Assembly (NCBI GenBank): GCA_021186555.1
Contig: JAJKFL010000330.1
Coordinates: 33,772,175 to 33,836,174 of the forward strand
From: Reticulitermes speratus
Lineage: Eukaryota > Arthropoda > Insecta > Blattodea > Rhinotermitidae
Reading direction: 5' to 3'
Length of the DNA stretch: 64,000 nt
Numbering within the stretch: the first letter of the stretch is position 1; the number at the start of each line of letters is the position of its first letter. Shown here one piece after another: positions 37,801 through 44,974 of this stretch. Both the position numbers and the translations under genes were made by a program. Below the pieces are notes generated by a model. The model was not told the DNA's origin. It did not search any database and was given only the letters and a program-made list of their open reading frames with translations.

Positions 37801-40800
37801 TGCAATTCATCCTCCACCCATTACCCTACTACCGACACTATAAAAGCTGACATATTGACGGCATCTAAAACAAACTATAAAGAGCAGTCTCCCTCTGTAT
37901 ATAGACTGCTACACAAAACAGAAATCCGTCTGATATTTTTGTCTCAATATATGACGTATATTACGTCTTTGGCACTCCAGTATAGAAGTGAAAGTTTGCC
38001 AAACGTCTAGACAGTACATGCTTCGTGCTACCTTTACACTTTGCTTTCCCACGCCTACATACACACCAGAGATCCAGACGACTATTGGTAGGCAGGTTTA
38101 AAACACTTCTCATTTTCAACTCTCCAATTCATGCGACAGTTTTTATTAAGTATGGCTGTCATTTTTGTAACATCCAAGCCAATTTTATTTTGTCTGGACA
38201 GAATGAAAGGGTTCTGCGACAGTACTCTCAATTACATTATTTACATGAGGGCATTTCAAATTCCGTATGCAGTTTAACACTAAAATTTAGCCTTTATAGA
38301 GAAAAGACACTGGTTGTCCGCATCAAAATGACGTCATGGAAACAATGTCATGAGAACCGGGTGACAATAACAAAAAAAATCTTTGTGGGAAATGCTGGGA
38401 TTTTGGACAACACCGTAGTTACTTCAGGTTTCCACTGCGGTGTAAATAACATCTTCGCTCTTCTAGGATGTTACTCAGCGTAAGTTGGTAATTATTTACC
38501 GATGTTTCGGGACAACCTATCTGTCAAACAGTCCAAAAAGACTTGGAATGTTTGACCCTTGAAGACGGAACCGATAGGTTGTCCCGAAACATCGGTAACT
38601 AATTAGCAATCTACGCTGAGCAACATCCCAGAAGAGCGAAGATAACATGGTAGTTCTTACAAGTACACAAAGTTGTCATTAGTATTCAAAGCGTTAAACT
38701 AACTGCAGTATAAAACTTCATTTAAAATCTCAATACTTGTTAACAAAGAAAATAACACAATAAGCACCCATTTAATCTCTTATTGTAACCACACGAATAT
38801 TACTAAGTGTCGTAATTCTGACAGCTAAAAACACGGACAGTAACAAAACTCCACCATTTCCCCAAAGAGATAAGTAAAAATTAAAATATTATAACAAATT
38901 TATTTTTGCTTAAAATATTTTGGGTTGTTGCCCGGTGTCAATTTTTGGTGTATAACCAACTTTTCGGGATTATTTGTTTGTCCCATCTTCCTGAAACGTC
39001 GGTCATACACCAAAAATTGACGCCGGGTAACAACCCAAAACATTTTAAGGAATATTACGACCACGGCGGAAGCCTTAAATTACATAACTTTCTTTTGCTG
39101 CTCAAAATTTTGACTTCTAAGACTCGAACTGAATTATCTTTGATTATTACGTTTACCACAAACTTCAGGACTCATTTTTCTTGACAATTTTCTGCATGAA
39201 TTAAATTTAAAAATGCTTTAAAAATAAGTTCTTACCGCGCGTTCATTATTTAGTTTCCATTACAAGCAGTAATATTTGTTCCATTATAATAGGCAACTCC
39301 ACATTACATGCAGTAACATTTACATTATATACATTACATGCAGTAACATTTACATTATATACATTACATGCAGTAACATTTACATTATATACATTACATG
39401 CAGTAACATTTACATATTATTATACATTACATCAGTAACATTTACATTATATAACATTACATGCAGTAACATTTACATTATATACATTACATGCAGTAAC
39501 ACTTACATTATATACATTACATGCAGTAACACTTACATTATATACATTACATGCAGTAACACTTACATTATATACATTACATGCAGTAACACTTACATTA
39601 TATACATTACATGCAGTAACATTACTTATATAATACATTACATGCAGTAACACTTACATTATATACATTACATGCAGTAACATTTACATTATATACATTA
39701 CATGCAGTAACACTTACATTATATACATTACATGCAGTAACACTTACATTATATACATTACATGCAGTAACACTTACATTATATACATTACATGCAGTAA
39801 CATTTACATTATATACATTACATGCAGTAACACTTACATTATACACATTACATGCAGTAACACTTACATTATATACATTACATGCAGTAACACTTACATT
39901 ATATACATTACATGCAGTAACACTTACATTATATACATTACAAGCAGTAACACTTACATTATATACATTACATGCAGTAACACTTACATTATATACATTA
40001 CATGCAGTAACACTTACATTATATACATTACATGCAGTAACACTTACATTATATACATTACATGCAGTAACACTTACATTATATACATTACATGCAGTAA
40101 CACTTACATTATATACATTACATGCAGTAACACTTACATTATATACATTACATGCAGTAACACTTACATTATATACACCTGTGCATGTGACATAATTACT
40201 GTGTCTAATAAAGCTGTGCCTTAGAAGAAAACACAGAGAAAGACTTTAAAATACAACATGGAGTATAAATATCTAATTTCGTTGCAAAGAGCAATTGGTT
40301 AATGGAATAATCATTCAAACATGTTTACAACTGTGACTTTCCATTTTGTTCTTGTAGACAACCTGGTGATGGCTATACCCTATAGCCGAAACATGTAGCT
40401 GTTTTGTGAGGTAAATAAACAGCTATTTTTGGACTGAAAAGTACTATTACCCTTGACTGTACTAAGAACACAGCTGGGATGAATTGCCTTAAAATTTAAA
40501 TAACCGTTGTTCATTCTTTGAATAATACGAAAGACATAAATACAATCTGTGGGTAAAACACTGACTTAAATAGAGTGACGCTAGTAAAACCACGATGCGT
40601 CATGCAGTTGAACCCTTTCAGATAGGCTACACGACTGCGCCTCTGACAGTAATTCCGAATAATCTCTGACACACTTAAATCAGCGATCTTTTGACTAACA
40701 ATTAAATCTTCCATCAACCACCTCCTACTACAAAAATCGTTACAATTCCTAATACTTTTTCATCGCATTCTTCTCCGTCAACGTGGCGTCAAATAAATGA

Positions 40801-40862
40801 AGACTGTGCTACTTACCGACGGCGGCGCACAGAGCCAGTACCTTCAGCAGACATGTGTTCAT
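13755..40862 (-). CDS. obst-B: Obstructor-B-like chitin-binding cuticle protein (whole gene, five coding exons)
   Basis: Join of 40862-40817, 30220-29942, 23170-22970, 15433-15239 and 13890-13755 on the minus strand. All introns are GT-AG and the codon phases match across junctions once apparent indels are allowed for. The product has a signal peptide, three peritrophin-A (CBM14) domains with six cysteines each, one per internal exon, and a basic C-terminal tail: the layout of the CPAP3/obstructor family, secreted proteins that bind chitin and organise cuticle and tracheal matrix. Sequence marks such as PSLHC before domain 2, SEDVFKF before domain 3 and a tail opening AEWYKG..LTDEQL fit obst-B better than obst-A or obst-E, judged from memory. 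Exon 2 carries about five frame changes and exon 4 one. They look like assembly errors, because they sum to a multiple of three in exon 2, but a decayed gene is not excluded. Confidence 0.82.
14580..14840 (+). repeat. Foldback family F fragment
   Basis: Contains TTCTGGGATGTTACACTG, CCGACGTTTCGAATTATCGG and ATGTCACAGAAGACTTCAAT, the recurring words of family F (compare 38.40, 44.38 and 55.31 kb). It lies in intron 4 of obst-B. The minus-strand frame here containing [14 protein letters not shown] is a repeat-derived frame seen often in cockroach and termite DNA, not a gene. Confidence 0.6.
14930..15205 (-). repeat. tRNA-derived SINE (family A) in obst-B intron 4
   Basis: Minus-strand copy: tRNA-like head at about 15130-15205, then the body containing the CGGCCGAGGC and CTCCACTCCCCC words, ending near 14935. 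It reaches to within 35 bp of the 5' splice site of intron 4. Confidence 0.75.
15239..15433 (-). CDS. obst-B: obst-B exon 4: third chitin-binding domain
   Basis: The acceptor CTTCTTACAG opens a frame that reads [17 protein letters not shown], then the third CBM14 domain: [46 protein letters not shown]. The aromatic residues around YFYV are those that contact chitin in this family. The donor is TG|GTGAGC. Just before it, one C is missing: the frame needs GTC-CCT-GAA-TG to join exon 5 as V-P-E-C-AEWYKG, but the sequence has GTCCTGAATG. That is a one-base deletion in a CCC run. Confidence 0.85.
16409..16673 (-). repeat. tRNA-Leu-like SINE (family C)
   Basis: Minus-strand copy with head at about 16580-16673 (GTGGCCGCGCGGTCTAAGAC and GGGTTTGAATCCCACC) and a body containing GTGTTGTGTGTTGTCAGG and AGGAGGCCTAGGCCCCCAAG, ending in a short poly-G on the minus strand. 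The head resembles a tRNA-Leu with the GGCCGAGCGGTCTAAGGCG-type D arm. Confidence 0.85.
17390..17932 (+). mobile_element. PIF/Harbinger-like non-autonomous element, 543 bp
   Basis: Terminal inverted repeats (AGCCGGGATTAGACGGCGCG at the left; the complement at the right differs at one base), bordered on both sides by TAA, the 3-bp TWA target duplication of PIF/Harbinger transposons. The inverted copy of its host sequence at 31.6 kb lacks the element and has a single TTAA at that point, which confirms the insertion. GC content is higher than the surroundings. It encodes only a 41-residue MADF-like remnant and no DDE transposase. Confidence 0.85.
17722..17847 (+). pseudogene. MADF-domain-like N-terminal remnant
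   Basis: The 41-residue frame starts [19 protein letters not shown]. The MxW....L..FIE pattern is the beginning of a MADF/Myb-like DNA-binding domain, which Harbinger elements carry as their second protein. It then stops, far short of the ~80-residue domain. A second copy is at 31278-31403 on the minus strand. I regard both as element remnants. Confidence 0.5.
18241..19139. repeat. 39-bp minisatellite, 23 copies, from a LINE 3' end
   Basis: Unit key words TTCATTCTGCAGTCTGTC and TTACGACAGGTCCGTAGCCT. Read on the minus strand the unit is the last 39 bases of an RTE-like LINE reading frame ([11 protein letters not shown], stop, ATGAA), and an intact stretch of that LINE joins directly at 19140. 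The 311-codon minus-strand frame across the array exists only because 39 is divisible by 3. Confidence 0.95.
19140..19312 (-). mobile_element. LINE ORF 3' fragment (RTE-like)
   Basis: Minus-strand coding for [20 protein letters not shown], then [15 protein letters not shown], nearly the same as the copies at 33.9 and 34.3 kb. It is the C-terminal end of a non-LTR retrotransposon reverse transcriptase polyprotein. Its 3' end merges into the 39-bp array. Confidence 0.8.
19390..19595 (-). repeat. tRNA-derived SINE (family A)
   Basis: Minus-strand copy: head at about 19520-19595 (GGTCTCGAATCCCGG B box), body with AGCAGCCGGAGCG and the AACCTCGGTACTAAATG word on the plus strand, ending near 19390. 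Confidence 0.75.
19755..19935 (+). repeat. Foldback family F fragment
   Basis: Carries TTCTGGGATGTTATGCAG, GGACGTTTCGAAAGGCCGT and the counterpart ACTAAACGTCGGTGGC in inverted order, the same arrangement as the complete copies. Confidence 0.6.
20365..20655 (+). repeat. tRNA-derived SINE (family B), 5'-truncated
   Basis: It starts in the tRNA-like head (AAGGTCGCGGGTTCGATTCC) and continues through the body words GGGTCGACTCAGCCTCTAAC and CCGATTGTCTAGAAATCTGG. The fuller copy is at 56.17 kb. Confidence 0.8.
21233..22748. repeat. 42-bp minisatellite, 36 copies
   Basis: Unit key words ATTTATTGTTGGTCACGTC and TTGTCATCGGCTTGCACAAA. Units are almost identical, with rare substitutions and one 2-bp deletion near 22325. 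All three plus-strand frames stay open for hundreds of codons because the unit is 14 codons long without stops; I do not regard any as a gene. Confidence 0.97.
22970..23170 (-). CDS. obst-B: obst-B exon 3: second chitin-binding domain
   Basis: The acceptor CCGTTACAG is followed by AG, which completes the Gln codon begun by exon 2, then [59 protein letters not shown] and KKGCSSE, ending phase 1 at AAG|GTGGGT. This is a complete CBM14 domain with six cysteines and the aromatic FYYC core. The frame is intact from end to end, unlike exon 2. Confidence 0.9.
23429..26402. repeat. 45-bp minisatellite, 66 copies
   Basis: Unit key words TTAGTACACACAGATGACCA and TTACTACAAGACCAAACTGC. Two main variant sites (CGTAG/CTTAG and AAGACC/AAGGCC) define unit types. 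The CGTAG type occurs only left of 24.92 kb. Two irregular units occur near 24.66-24.77 kb. Long frames on both strands come from the 15-codon unit and are not genes. Confidence 0.98.
26584..26631 (+). ncRNA. Hammerhead-ribozyme-like motif (copy 5, best preserved)
   Basis: ACCCC and GGGGT pair as stem I. The core CTGAAGA is at 26590-26596. Stem II is the 8-bp palindrome GGTGGTTT/AAACCACC. GAAA follows, then the perfect palindrome ATACGTAT (stem III, dimer-capable), an A at the cleavage position and the 3' strand of stem I. Every invariant hammerhead nucleotide is present; the only departure is one unpaired U before stem II, shared by all copies. Known dimer-type hammerheads of Penelope-like elements look like this. 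Activity is untested. Confidence 0.75.
26753..26997. mobile_element. hAT-like MITE
   Basis: It begins CAGGGCCGGC and ends GGACCTG, with ACTACCT on both sides as a 7-8 bp target duplication, the size used by hAT transposases. The interior is AT-rich with GGGCCC-containing subterminal regions and no reading frame. Confidence 0.6.
27317..27560 (+). repeat. tRNA-derived SINE (family A), well preserved
   Basis: Head with A box TAGCTCAGTCGGTATAG and B box GGGGATCGAATTC, then the body (CAGGGGGTAAAGCGGCCGGG, CCTCTACTCCCCCTCTGGG, TTCATGGCCTGTTGTAGGG) ending in ACTTTACC. It lies in obst-B intron 2, antisense to the gene. Confidence 0.85.
27561..27895. other. No feature seen
   Basis: AT-rich intronic sequence between the SINE and the 41-bp array; nothing recognisable. 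Confidence 0.4.
27896..29427. repeat. 41-bp minisatellite, about 37 copies
   Basis: Unit key words GTTATGTGGCATAGGCACTT and GTGTCAAGGCTGTTGGTGAC. Unit variants differ at one place: GGCACTT, GACACTT or the one-base-shorter GCACTT. GACACTT units dominate the right third and GGCACTT the middle, so neighbouring units are most alike. Confidence 0.97.
29428..29941. other. obst-B intron 2, 5' part
   Basis: Holds poly-G and poly-C runs and AT-rich sequence. A segment GATTTCAGTGACCGATTTCG with a nearby GTCATCAGCTG looks like a retroelement end, but I cannot classify it. Confidence 0.4.
29942..30220 (-). CDS. obst-B: obst-B exon 2: signal-peptide end, linker and first chitin-binding domain, with indels
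   Basis: The acceptor TTTGTTCCAG joins in phase with exon 1 to give the end of the signal peptide (VVCGQ). A basic linker follows and then the first CBM14 domain in shifted frames: [46 protein letters not shown]. Domain 1 is recognisable throughout, but the frame changes about five times: in the linker, before QCDKYY, before EKLC, in CC-TTT and in CGT-CT near the donor C|GTAATT. The net change is a multiple of three, so both splice phases still fit. Base-calling errors are the simplest explanation. Confidence 0.75.
30312..30815 (+). repeat. tRNA-Leu-like SINE (family C), two heads
   Basis: A first head (TGGCCGCGCGGTCTAAGGCC) at about 30312-30360 and a second with full body at about 30575-30815. 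About 215 bp of unrelated sequence lies between them, so this is either an interrupted copy or two adjacent insertions. Confidence 0.75.
31194..31515 (-). mobile_element. PIF/Harbinger-like element, truncated copy
   Basis: It opens with AGCCGGGATTAGACGGCGC, the same terminus as at 17390, and follows that element in inverse orientation through the MADF-like remnant (31278-31403). It ends abruptly at 31515 inside the element, next to the inverted host repeat. Confidence 0.8.
31801..32322. mobile_element. hAT-like MITE (family 1)
   Basis: Ends CAGTGGTATTCAACCTGGGG and (complement) AGCGGTATTCAACGTTTTTT, with the phrase GGGGGTACGCG repeated just inside each. A second copy in inverse orientation is at 42541-43082. 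The interior has a CT-rich microsatellite and no ORF. Confidence 0.75.
32540..32760 (-). repeat. tRNA-derived SINE (family A) body fragment
   Basis: Body words of family A in reverse (GCCATGAAGGCGTATGGAGG, CGCCCCGGCCGCCTTACC); the tRNA-like head is degraded or absent. Confidence 0.6.
33470..33548. repeat. 79-bp near-perfect palindrome
   Basis: Two 39-bp arms (TTTCTTAATAAAATGCTTTG inside the left one) are exact reverse complements around a single central G, followed by more TTAA-rich sequence. It borders the 23-bp array; the word ATGCTTTGCC reappears at the array's far side near 34734. Confidence 0.9.
33580..33895. repeat. 23-bp minisatellite, left block (about 14 copies)
   Basis: Unit words ATAAAATGCACGGTACATAC with AAC. 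It is interrupted at 33896 by LINE sequence and resumes at 34626. Confidence 0.95.
33896..34235 (+). mobile_element. RTE-like LINE 3' fragment, copy 1
   Basis: Encodes [40 protein letters not shown] and the [11 protein letters not shown] end, then stop and (GAAT)n. This is the C-terminal part of a non-LTR retrotransposon polyprotein after the reverse transcriptase. The 5' end is truncated, and it lies inside the 23-bp array. Confidence 0.85.
34250..34625 (+). mobile_element. RTE-like LINE 3' fragment, copy 2
   Basis: A direct, almost identical repeat of the preceding copy (VRRTAE instead of VRQTAE at the end). After its ATGAATGAA tail the 23-bp array resumes at once. Confidence 0.85.
34626..34733. 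repeat. 23-bp minisatellite, right block (about 5 copies)
   Basis: Same unit as at 33580-33895, in the same orientation and following directly on the LINE tail. Confidence 0.93.
34886..35130 (+). repeat. tRNA-Leu-like SINE (family C)
   Basis: Head with CCGCGCGGTCTAAGACGTG and GCGGGTTCGAATCCCGCC, then the usual body; it ends with GGGGCTGTCGAGTCATGAG and a short A run. Confidence 0.88.
35931..36095 (+). mobile_element. RTE-like LINE 3' fragment
   Basis: Nearly identical to 41995-42150 (GGAGGATA..AAAATGGATC, GGGGGGGCATGGACTGGATT, AACGCGGGGAATTTCTTGAC). It is a second 5'-truncated copy of that LINE's last coding region and 3' UTR. Confidence 0.8.
36421..37419. repeat. 114-bp minisatellite, about 9 copies
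   Basis: Unit words CAGCGATTATTTCACTGTAC, GAGACGGAGTGTGTTTACTG and TTATGTGTTTTGTGTGGATC. One unit near 37.23-37.26 kb has lost several single bases. Parts of the unit also occur as single dispersed copies at 1130-1210, 37.48-37.60 and 43.13-43.22 kb. Confidence 0.95.
38400..38655. repeat. Foldback family F, complete copy
   Basis: Arms of about 100 bp. The left has CTTCGCTCTTCTAGGATGTT, TACTCAGCG and ACCGATGTTTCGGGACAACC; the right is the inverted equivalent ending CATCCCAGAAGAGCGAAGAT. A centre of about 40 bp separates them. Confidence 0.85.
38911..39045. repeat. Short foldback
   Basis: AAATATTTTGGGTTGTTGCC through GTCAATTTTTGGTGTATA on the left is repeated in inverse on the right, with CTGAAACGTCGGTC at the loop edge. 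Arm lengths are about 45 bp. Confidence 0.8.
39293..40178. repeat. 30-bp minisatellite, about 29 copies
   Basis: Unit words ACATTACATGCAGTAACACT and TACATTATAT, with a C/T variant (AACACTT or AACATTT) and indels near 39.42 and 39.62 kb. Unrelated to the 30-bp array at 9.7 kb. Confidence 0.97.
40355..40405 (+). ncRNA. Hammerhead-like motif (copy 6), core mutated
   Basis: Stem II GGCTATA/TATAGCC is perfect, and GAAA with palindromic ACATGT follows. The core reads CTGGTGA instead of CTGANGA, replacing an invariant A, so it should be inactive. Confidence 0.5.
40817..40862 (-). CDS. obst-B: obst-B exon 1: start codon and signal peptide
   Basis: ATG at 40862 opens [15 protein letters not shown] and splits the next codon at GTCG|GTAAGT, a strong donor. 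With exon 2 it makes a hydrophobic signal peptide ending in VVCGQ, so the protein is secreted. It was chosen over other ATGs because of the donor, the phase match to exon 2 and the TATA/initiator pair just upstream. Confidence 0.85.
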
Positions 40863-40880
40863 GGCGTGAAAGCGGAACGC

Positions 40881-40916
40881 ACTGGTCATGGACGACCTTG
40901 GTCACAGCCCCTTATA
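40881..40916 (-). promoter_or_regulatory. Core promoter of obst-B (TATA box and initiator)
   Basis: TATAAG at 40916-40911 and an initiator-like CCAGT at 40885-40881, about 30 bases apart, the standard spacing. Transcription would start about 20 bases before the ATG, giving a very short 5' UTR. Inferred from spacing only. Confidence 0.6.
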
Positions 40917-41560
40917 CTACATACGAAGAGAAACGAGAGTCGACGGCTGCCACATCGACAAACGAACACTATGGCCAAGAATCACTCTAACAATTCTACC
41001 TGACTCCGGAGAAGAAAGCACAACGATCCTCCGAAACGTCGGGAGCCACTCACCCAATGACACGGCGTCATATCCCAGAAGATATGAGTTTTCAACAATA
41101 CCGCCTTGAGATAGCCACATTTCTCCCAAGAACGAAGGATATTACAAGACCCAGGAAGACACTCGATGAAGAACAGGAAACCATAAGAAGTATTCTTATT
41201 ATGGTCTTAGAAACCATGACACTGCGCAGTCTGGTAAATGGTGCTATAACCTTCCCCCCCCCCCCCCCCAAAAAAAAAGAACACAGCATGAACCTTCACT
41301 GCCACGGAAGCCTCAGGCACTAAACAGGCCTCCCTGTGAAATATCAGTCACGAAACTGGCTGTTACGTCTTTTGATTAAAGCGAAGGACTTCAGTCTCGT
41401 AGGTCTCGGCACGCATGCGCACAAGAGGGGTGTTCATCGTGTAAGATTCCCTTGCTTTAATGTTCGCGTTACCACAACCGTTCCCACGATAAGTCGGTCC
41501 CTGTCACCACGGCATGGCGCGTCCTCAGGTTGGGGATGGAGGAACGGCCTGTGAATATGG
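40917..41560. other. Upstream region with foldback fragment and poly-C/poly-A run
   Basis: A family F fragment (CGAAACGTCGGGAGCC then GGCGTCATATCCCAGAAG) at about 41030-41115, and a C17-A9 run near 41253-41279. No gene. Confidence 0.5.
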
Positions 41561-42175
41561 AGGGTAGCTGCGAATATGCAGTCGCGGACAGCCGACAAGG
41601 GGTGGTCCTCCAGCTTGGGGGTTGGGCGAGGTGCTAACAACTCCTCACCGTAAAAAACTATCATGTTACGAAACACTATACAGAGCCTCGGACCTGGACT
41701 GATTATTTGGTACGACTTTAGCAATGGAATATAACATAGGCTGAGGGTGTTCGAGAATAGGGTGCTGAGGAGGACGGGGAGAGGGACGGGGTAACGGGGG
41801 AGTGGAGAAGACTACATAACGAGGAACTTAATGATCTGTACTGATCACCAAATATTATTCGGGTGATCAAATCAAGAAGAATGAGGTGGGCGGGGCATGT
41901 AGCACGTATGGGTGAGGGGAGAGGTGCATACAGGGTTTTGGTGGGGAGACCTGAGGGAAGGAGACCACTTGGAAGACCGAGGCGTAGATGGGAGGATAAT
42001 ATTAAAATGGATCTTTAAGAAGTGGGATGGGGGGGCATGGACTGGATTGATATGGCTCAGGATAGGGACAGGTGGCGGGCTGTTGTGAGTGAGGAAATGA
42101 ACCTTCGGGTTACATAAAACGCGGGGAATTTCTTGACTAGCTGACGACCTGCTAGCTTCTCAAGAAGGACTGTGC
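41561..42175 (+). mobile_element. RTE-like LINE remnant with 3' end
   Basis: A 5'-UTR-like piece (GGTCCTCCAGCTTGGGGGTT, CTCCTCACCGTAAAAAAC) at about 41600-41660 precedes broken coding sequence in which [25 protein letters not shown] and [20 protein letters not shown] can be read over several frames: the C-terminal part of RTE-type endonuclease/reverse-transcriptase proteins. The 3' UTR runs to about 42175, followed by a (GTTA)n tail to 42222. Confidence 0.75.
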
Positions 42176-42540
42176 TGCATGGAGTTAGTTAGTTAATTAG
42201 TTGGTTAGTTAGTTAGTTACCACAACCGTTCAGTTCTTCGGTAGGAGCTAGCACTTGCAGTATAGGCAACAGGCAACGTATGATGTGCTGCGGGCCGCTG
42301 AAGCAACAATTCGGGGGTCGCCTGTTCCACAGCAGTTAGGAAGTGGAAATGGTTGTTCGTAAATTGTTGCAAAATCAGAGTCCGATAAGTACTGCGACGT
42401 AATTCTTAAATTCGTGTCACGGTGGGACAAATATATCAATGTAATCGGGAGTATGTTTAAAAAGAAAGATAGTTTGGTGCTGCAATAAAAGAACAACATT
42501 TAACGTTACGGTGACTTTTCAGTTAATTTTATGACCTAGT

Positions 42541-43082
42541 GCAGCGGTATTTAACCTTTTGTTCACGTACCCCCATATATAATTTCTCTTCAACTTTGTA
42601 CCCCCAAAGTTGTTGGTGCATAATTCAAGTTATACACAGTCTATAAGCTACATCTAAAATAAGTTAAATAAATTACATCCAAAATAATGTATTAAATAAT
42701 AAGTTTTAAATGAGAAAAAGGAGAGTCAAGCTATTAATAACAAATATATTATTGTCTATCGTATAAAAATTAATAAAAGAACAAAGGTATTTTAGCAAAG
42801 CAAAATTATATGCACTGTGTGCAATAAAATGAAACTAGCCGCCCAGATAAGAATCGCATAAAGGAGAGAGACAGAGAGAGAGAGCGAGAGAAAATGGCGC
42901 TCCCAAATCGCATGCCCTTACGTCCGGTCTCTTGTGGCTAACCGTAAATCTGGCCCTGATTATTCAGTGTTTATCGTGAAATAAAAATTTTATCTTTTTT
43001 TTTTTTTTTAATTTACATACCCTCTAAGATGTCTTCGCTTACCCCCAGGGGTAAGCGTACCCCAAGTTGAATACCACTGTTG
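42541..43082 (-). mobile_element. hAT-like MITE (family 1), inverse copy
   Basis: Ends CAGCGGTATTTAAC and GTTGAATACCACTG; the interior is the reverse complement of 31801-32322 with a GA-rich tract. No ORF. Confidence 0.8.
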
Positions 43083-44374
43083 TACGTAGTAGAGCCCCAG
43101 GGCCTGTCCAGACCTGTATAGGATTGCTTTACGTTTTACTGTAAACAAACAGCAGGTATTTCCCTAAATAACATTAACTGACTGCTTTGTAATGGACATA
43201 CTTGTGTGTACTATAAGACATATTTAATTTTTTGATATTTTTTATATTTTTTTATATTTAATTTTATGAAATTTGTATTTCAGAGAGCTAATAACAATCA
43301 CTCGCCGATTTTGCTATTTTTAAATTAAGCAATGAACAGACTTTTTCAATCGTTACACTATACTTAACAAAAACAACGTTTAGAAAGCTAACTACTTCCG
43401 TTCTCAGGTGGTAATTAATACTAAGAAACAAACTGACCAACTGTTACATACTCTTCTTCATAAAACATACGTGACGGAAACTACCCAATATATCTTAAAG
43501 TACTAATGCCACATAGGCAAACCTAAAGAAATTTTTACAAGTTGGCAAATATAAAACATTAAATAGGTCTGCAAATCATAAATAACTAATTTGATAAAAT
43601 ATAATGAGTAGGCCTATATGTAACAGAGAGTGTTGCTAGAAGTGGATCACGCTAAATGCTGCTGAAAGTGTAATCCTATGTCGCCAACCGAACACGATAA
43701 TTGATCGAAGCGTAGCAGCTCTGTAGTAGGGGAGTTTTACAGACGTCGTGTTTTACGTATTTCTCAAATGTTCCTGATTATTATGACAGACGCCGTAAAA
43801 TGCGCTCTCCTGTCGATCTTCTACATCAACCAGAGTTTGCGTGAACGCGAAATAGACATTACGATATTGATCGCGCATTGAAATCAGAGAGGGAAATTTT
43901 TGTTCTGCGAAAACATCAGGTCTGCCAATCCAGTGGTACCAACGCCGATAATTTCTCGACCAGAAGAAGAATATGCGAATTGCGAACTGGAGAATAATCT
44001 GAATGTGAGCTGTAGAAGATAATTAGTAGTGCATGTGAATGTGATAATCTGTGTTTGAGTAGTGATGTTGAATGTGAATCTGTGTTCATTTGATGAACCC
44101 ATTTTTGTACGATTTTCCGCGCTAAGGAGCTGTACTTAACCTAATAAGTAAGATTACAGTGTTACACATTCTGTTCATTGTATTTTTAATTATATTAGGA
44201 ATCCCAAAATAACTAAACGTTGTTATTTAGTGACCAGACGTTCGACCAAGTGCATGTCGCGCAAATGTGCAATTGTACGTGCCAGAATAGCTACATGCAG
44301 TGATAACGCTGTTATACAAGTGATGAACTGGGCACTGGTTCCTGCTTGTGAGATTAGAGGCGTTCCCTACGACG
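43083..44374. other. Non-coding stretch
   Basis: SINE B tail fragment near 43090-43140, a 114-bp-unit relative at 43.13-43.22 kb, otherwise nothing I can support. Confidence 0.4.
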
Positions 44375-44585
44375 ACTATGAAAATTACCGTCCTCTGGAA
44401 TGTGACGCCGTGTAGTCTGGTAGATATGTACCGACGTTCCAGAGGAACATACTACCACCATCATCTGATGGACATTCTAAGGAATCCACAGTGCTCATTA
44501 TCAGGTGATAGGCAGCAGGTTTCTCTGAAACGTCGGTACCGATGTACAAGACTACAAGGCGTCATATCCCAGAAAGGAGCATTCA
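44375..44585. repeat. Foldback family F copy
   Basis: Left arm GTGACGCCGTGTAGTCTGGT with GTACCGACGTTCCAGAGG; right arm CTGAAACGTCGGTACCGATG and CAAGGCGTCATATCCCAGAA. The central hairpin is about 60 bp. Confidence 0.8.
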
Positions 44586-44974
44586 TTTGATTAATACTTC
44601 GTACACACTGTCATTTATGCCAATGGTGGCTGCTAGGTTATTGTTAATATTTCAATATTAAGCAGTAGCCCTAGCTGTCCTTGTATCATCATTATCACTT
44701 GATAATGCTTGGGAAGTAATTACTGGTAGTACTCTAAATTTATTTTTGTCAATTAACTTCAGTAGTGGTGATAAAACTGCTCTGAAATTTCAGAATTACT
44801 TAATGAAGTAATCCATGTTTTGTTGTCAGTCCCATAGGCCTAAGTAGAGTCACAGTACAGTTATGCTGAACCCAGGCATAAGTACATGTTTCAGAATAAT
44901 GCGTGGCCTAATTAAGAAGTAAGTAATGTATGTGAAAAAGGGAAAGTAATTTTAGACTAGTAAATATACTTAAG

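Larger units (their letters stand above)
30221..40816 (-). other. obst-B intron 1 (10.6 kb), repeat-filled
   Basis: GTCG|GTAAGT to TTTGTTCCAG. Contents: SINE C copies, a Harbinger fragment, a hAT MITE, a SINE A fragment, a 79-bp palindrome, a 23-bp array holding two LINE copies, an RTE fragment, the 114-bp and 30-bp arrays, two foldbacks and a hammerhead-like motif. I see no nested gene. 32.76-33.47, 35.13-35.93, 37.6-38.4 and 40.41-40.8 kb are plain sequence. Confidence 0.8.

Noticed and set aside
43884-44102. 72-codon minus-strand frame
   Set aside because: No recognisable domain, no supporting signals, surrounded by repeat debris.
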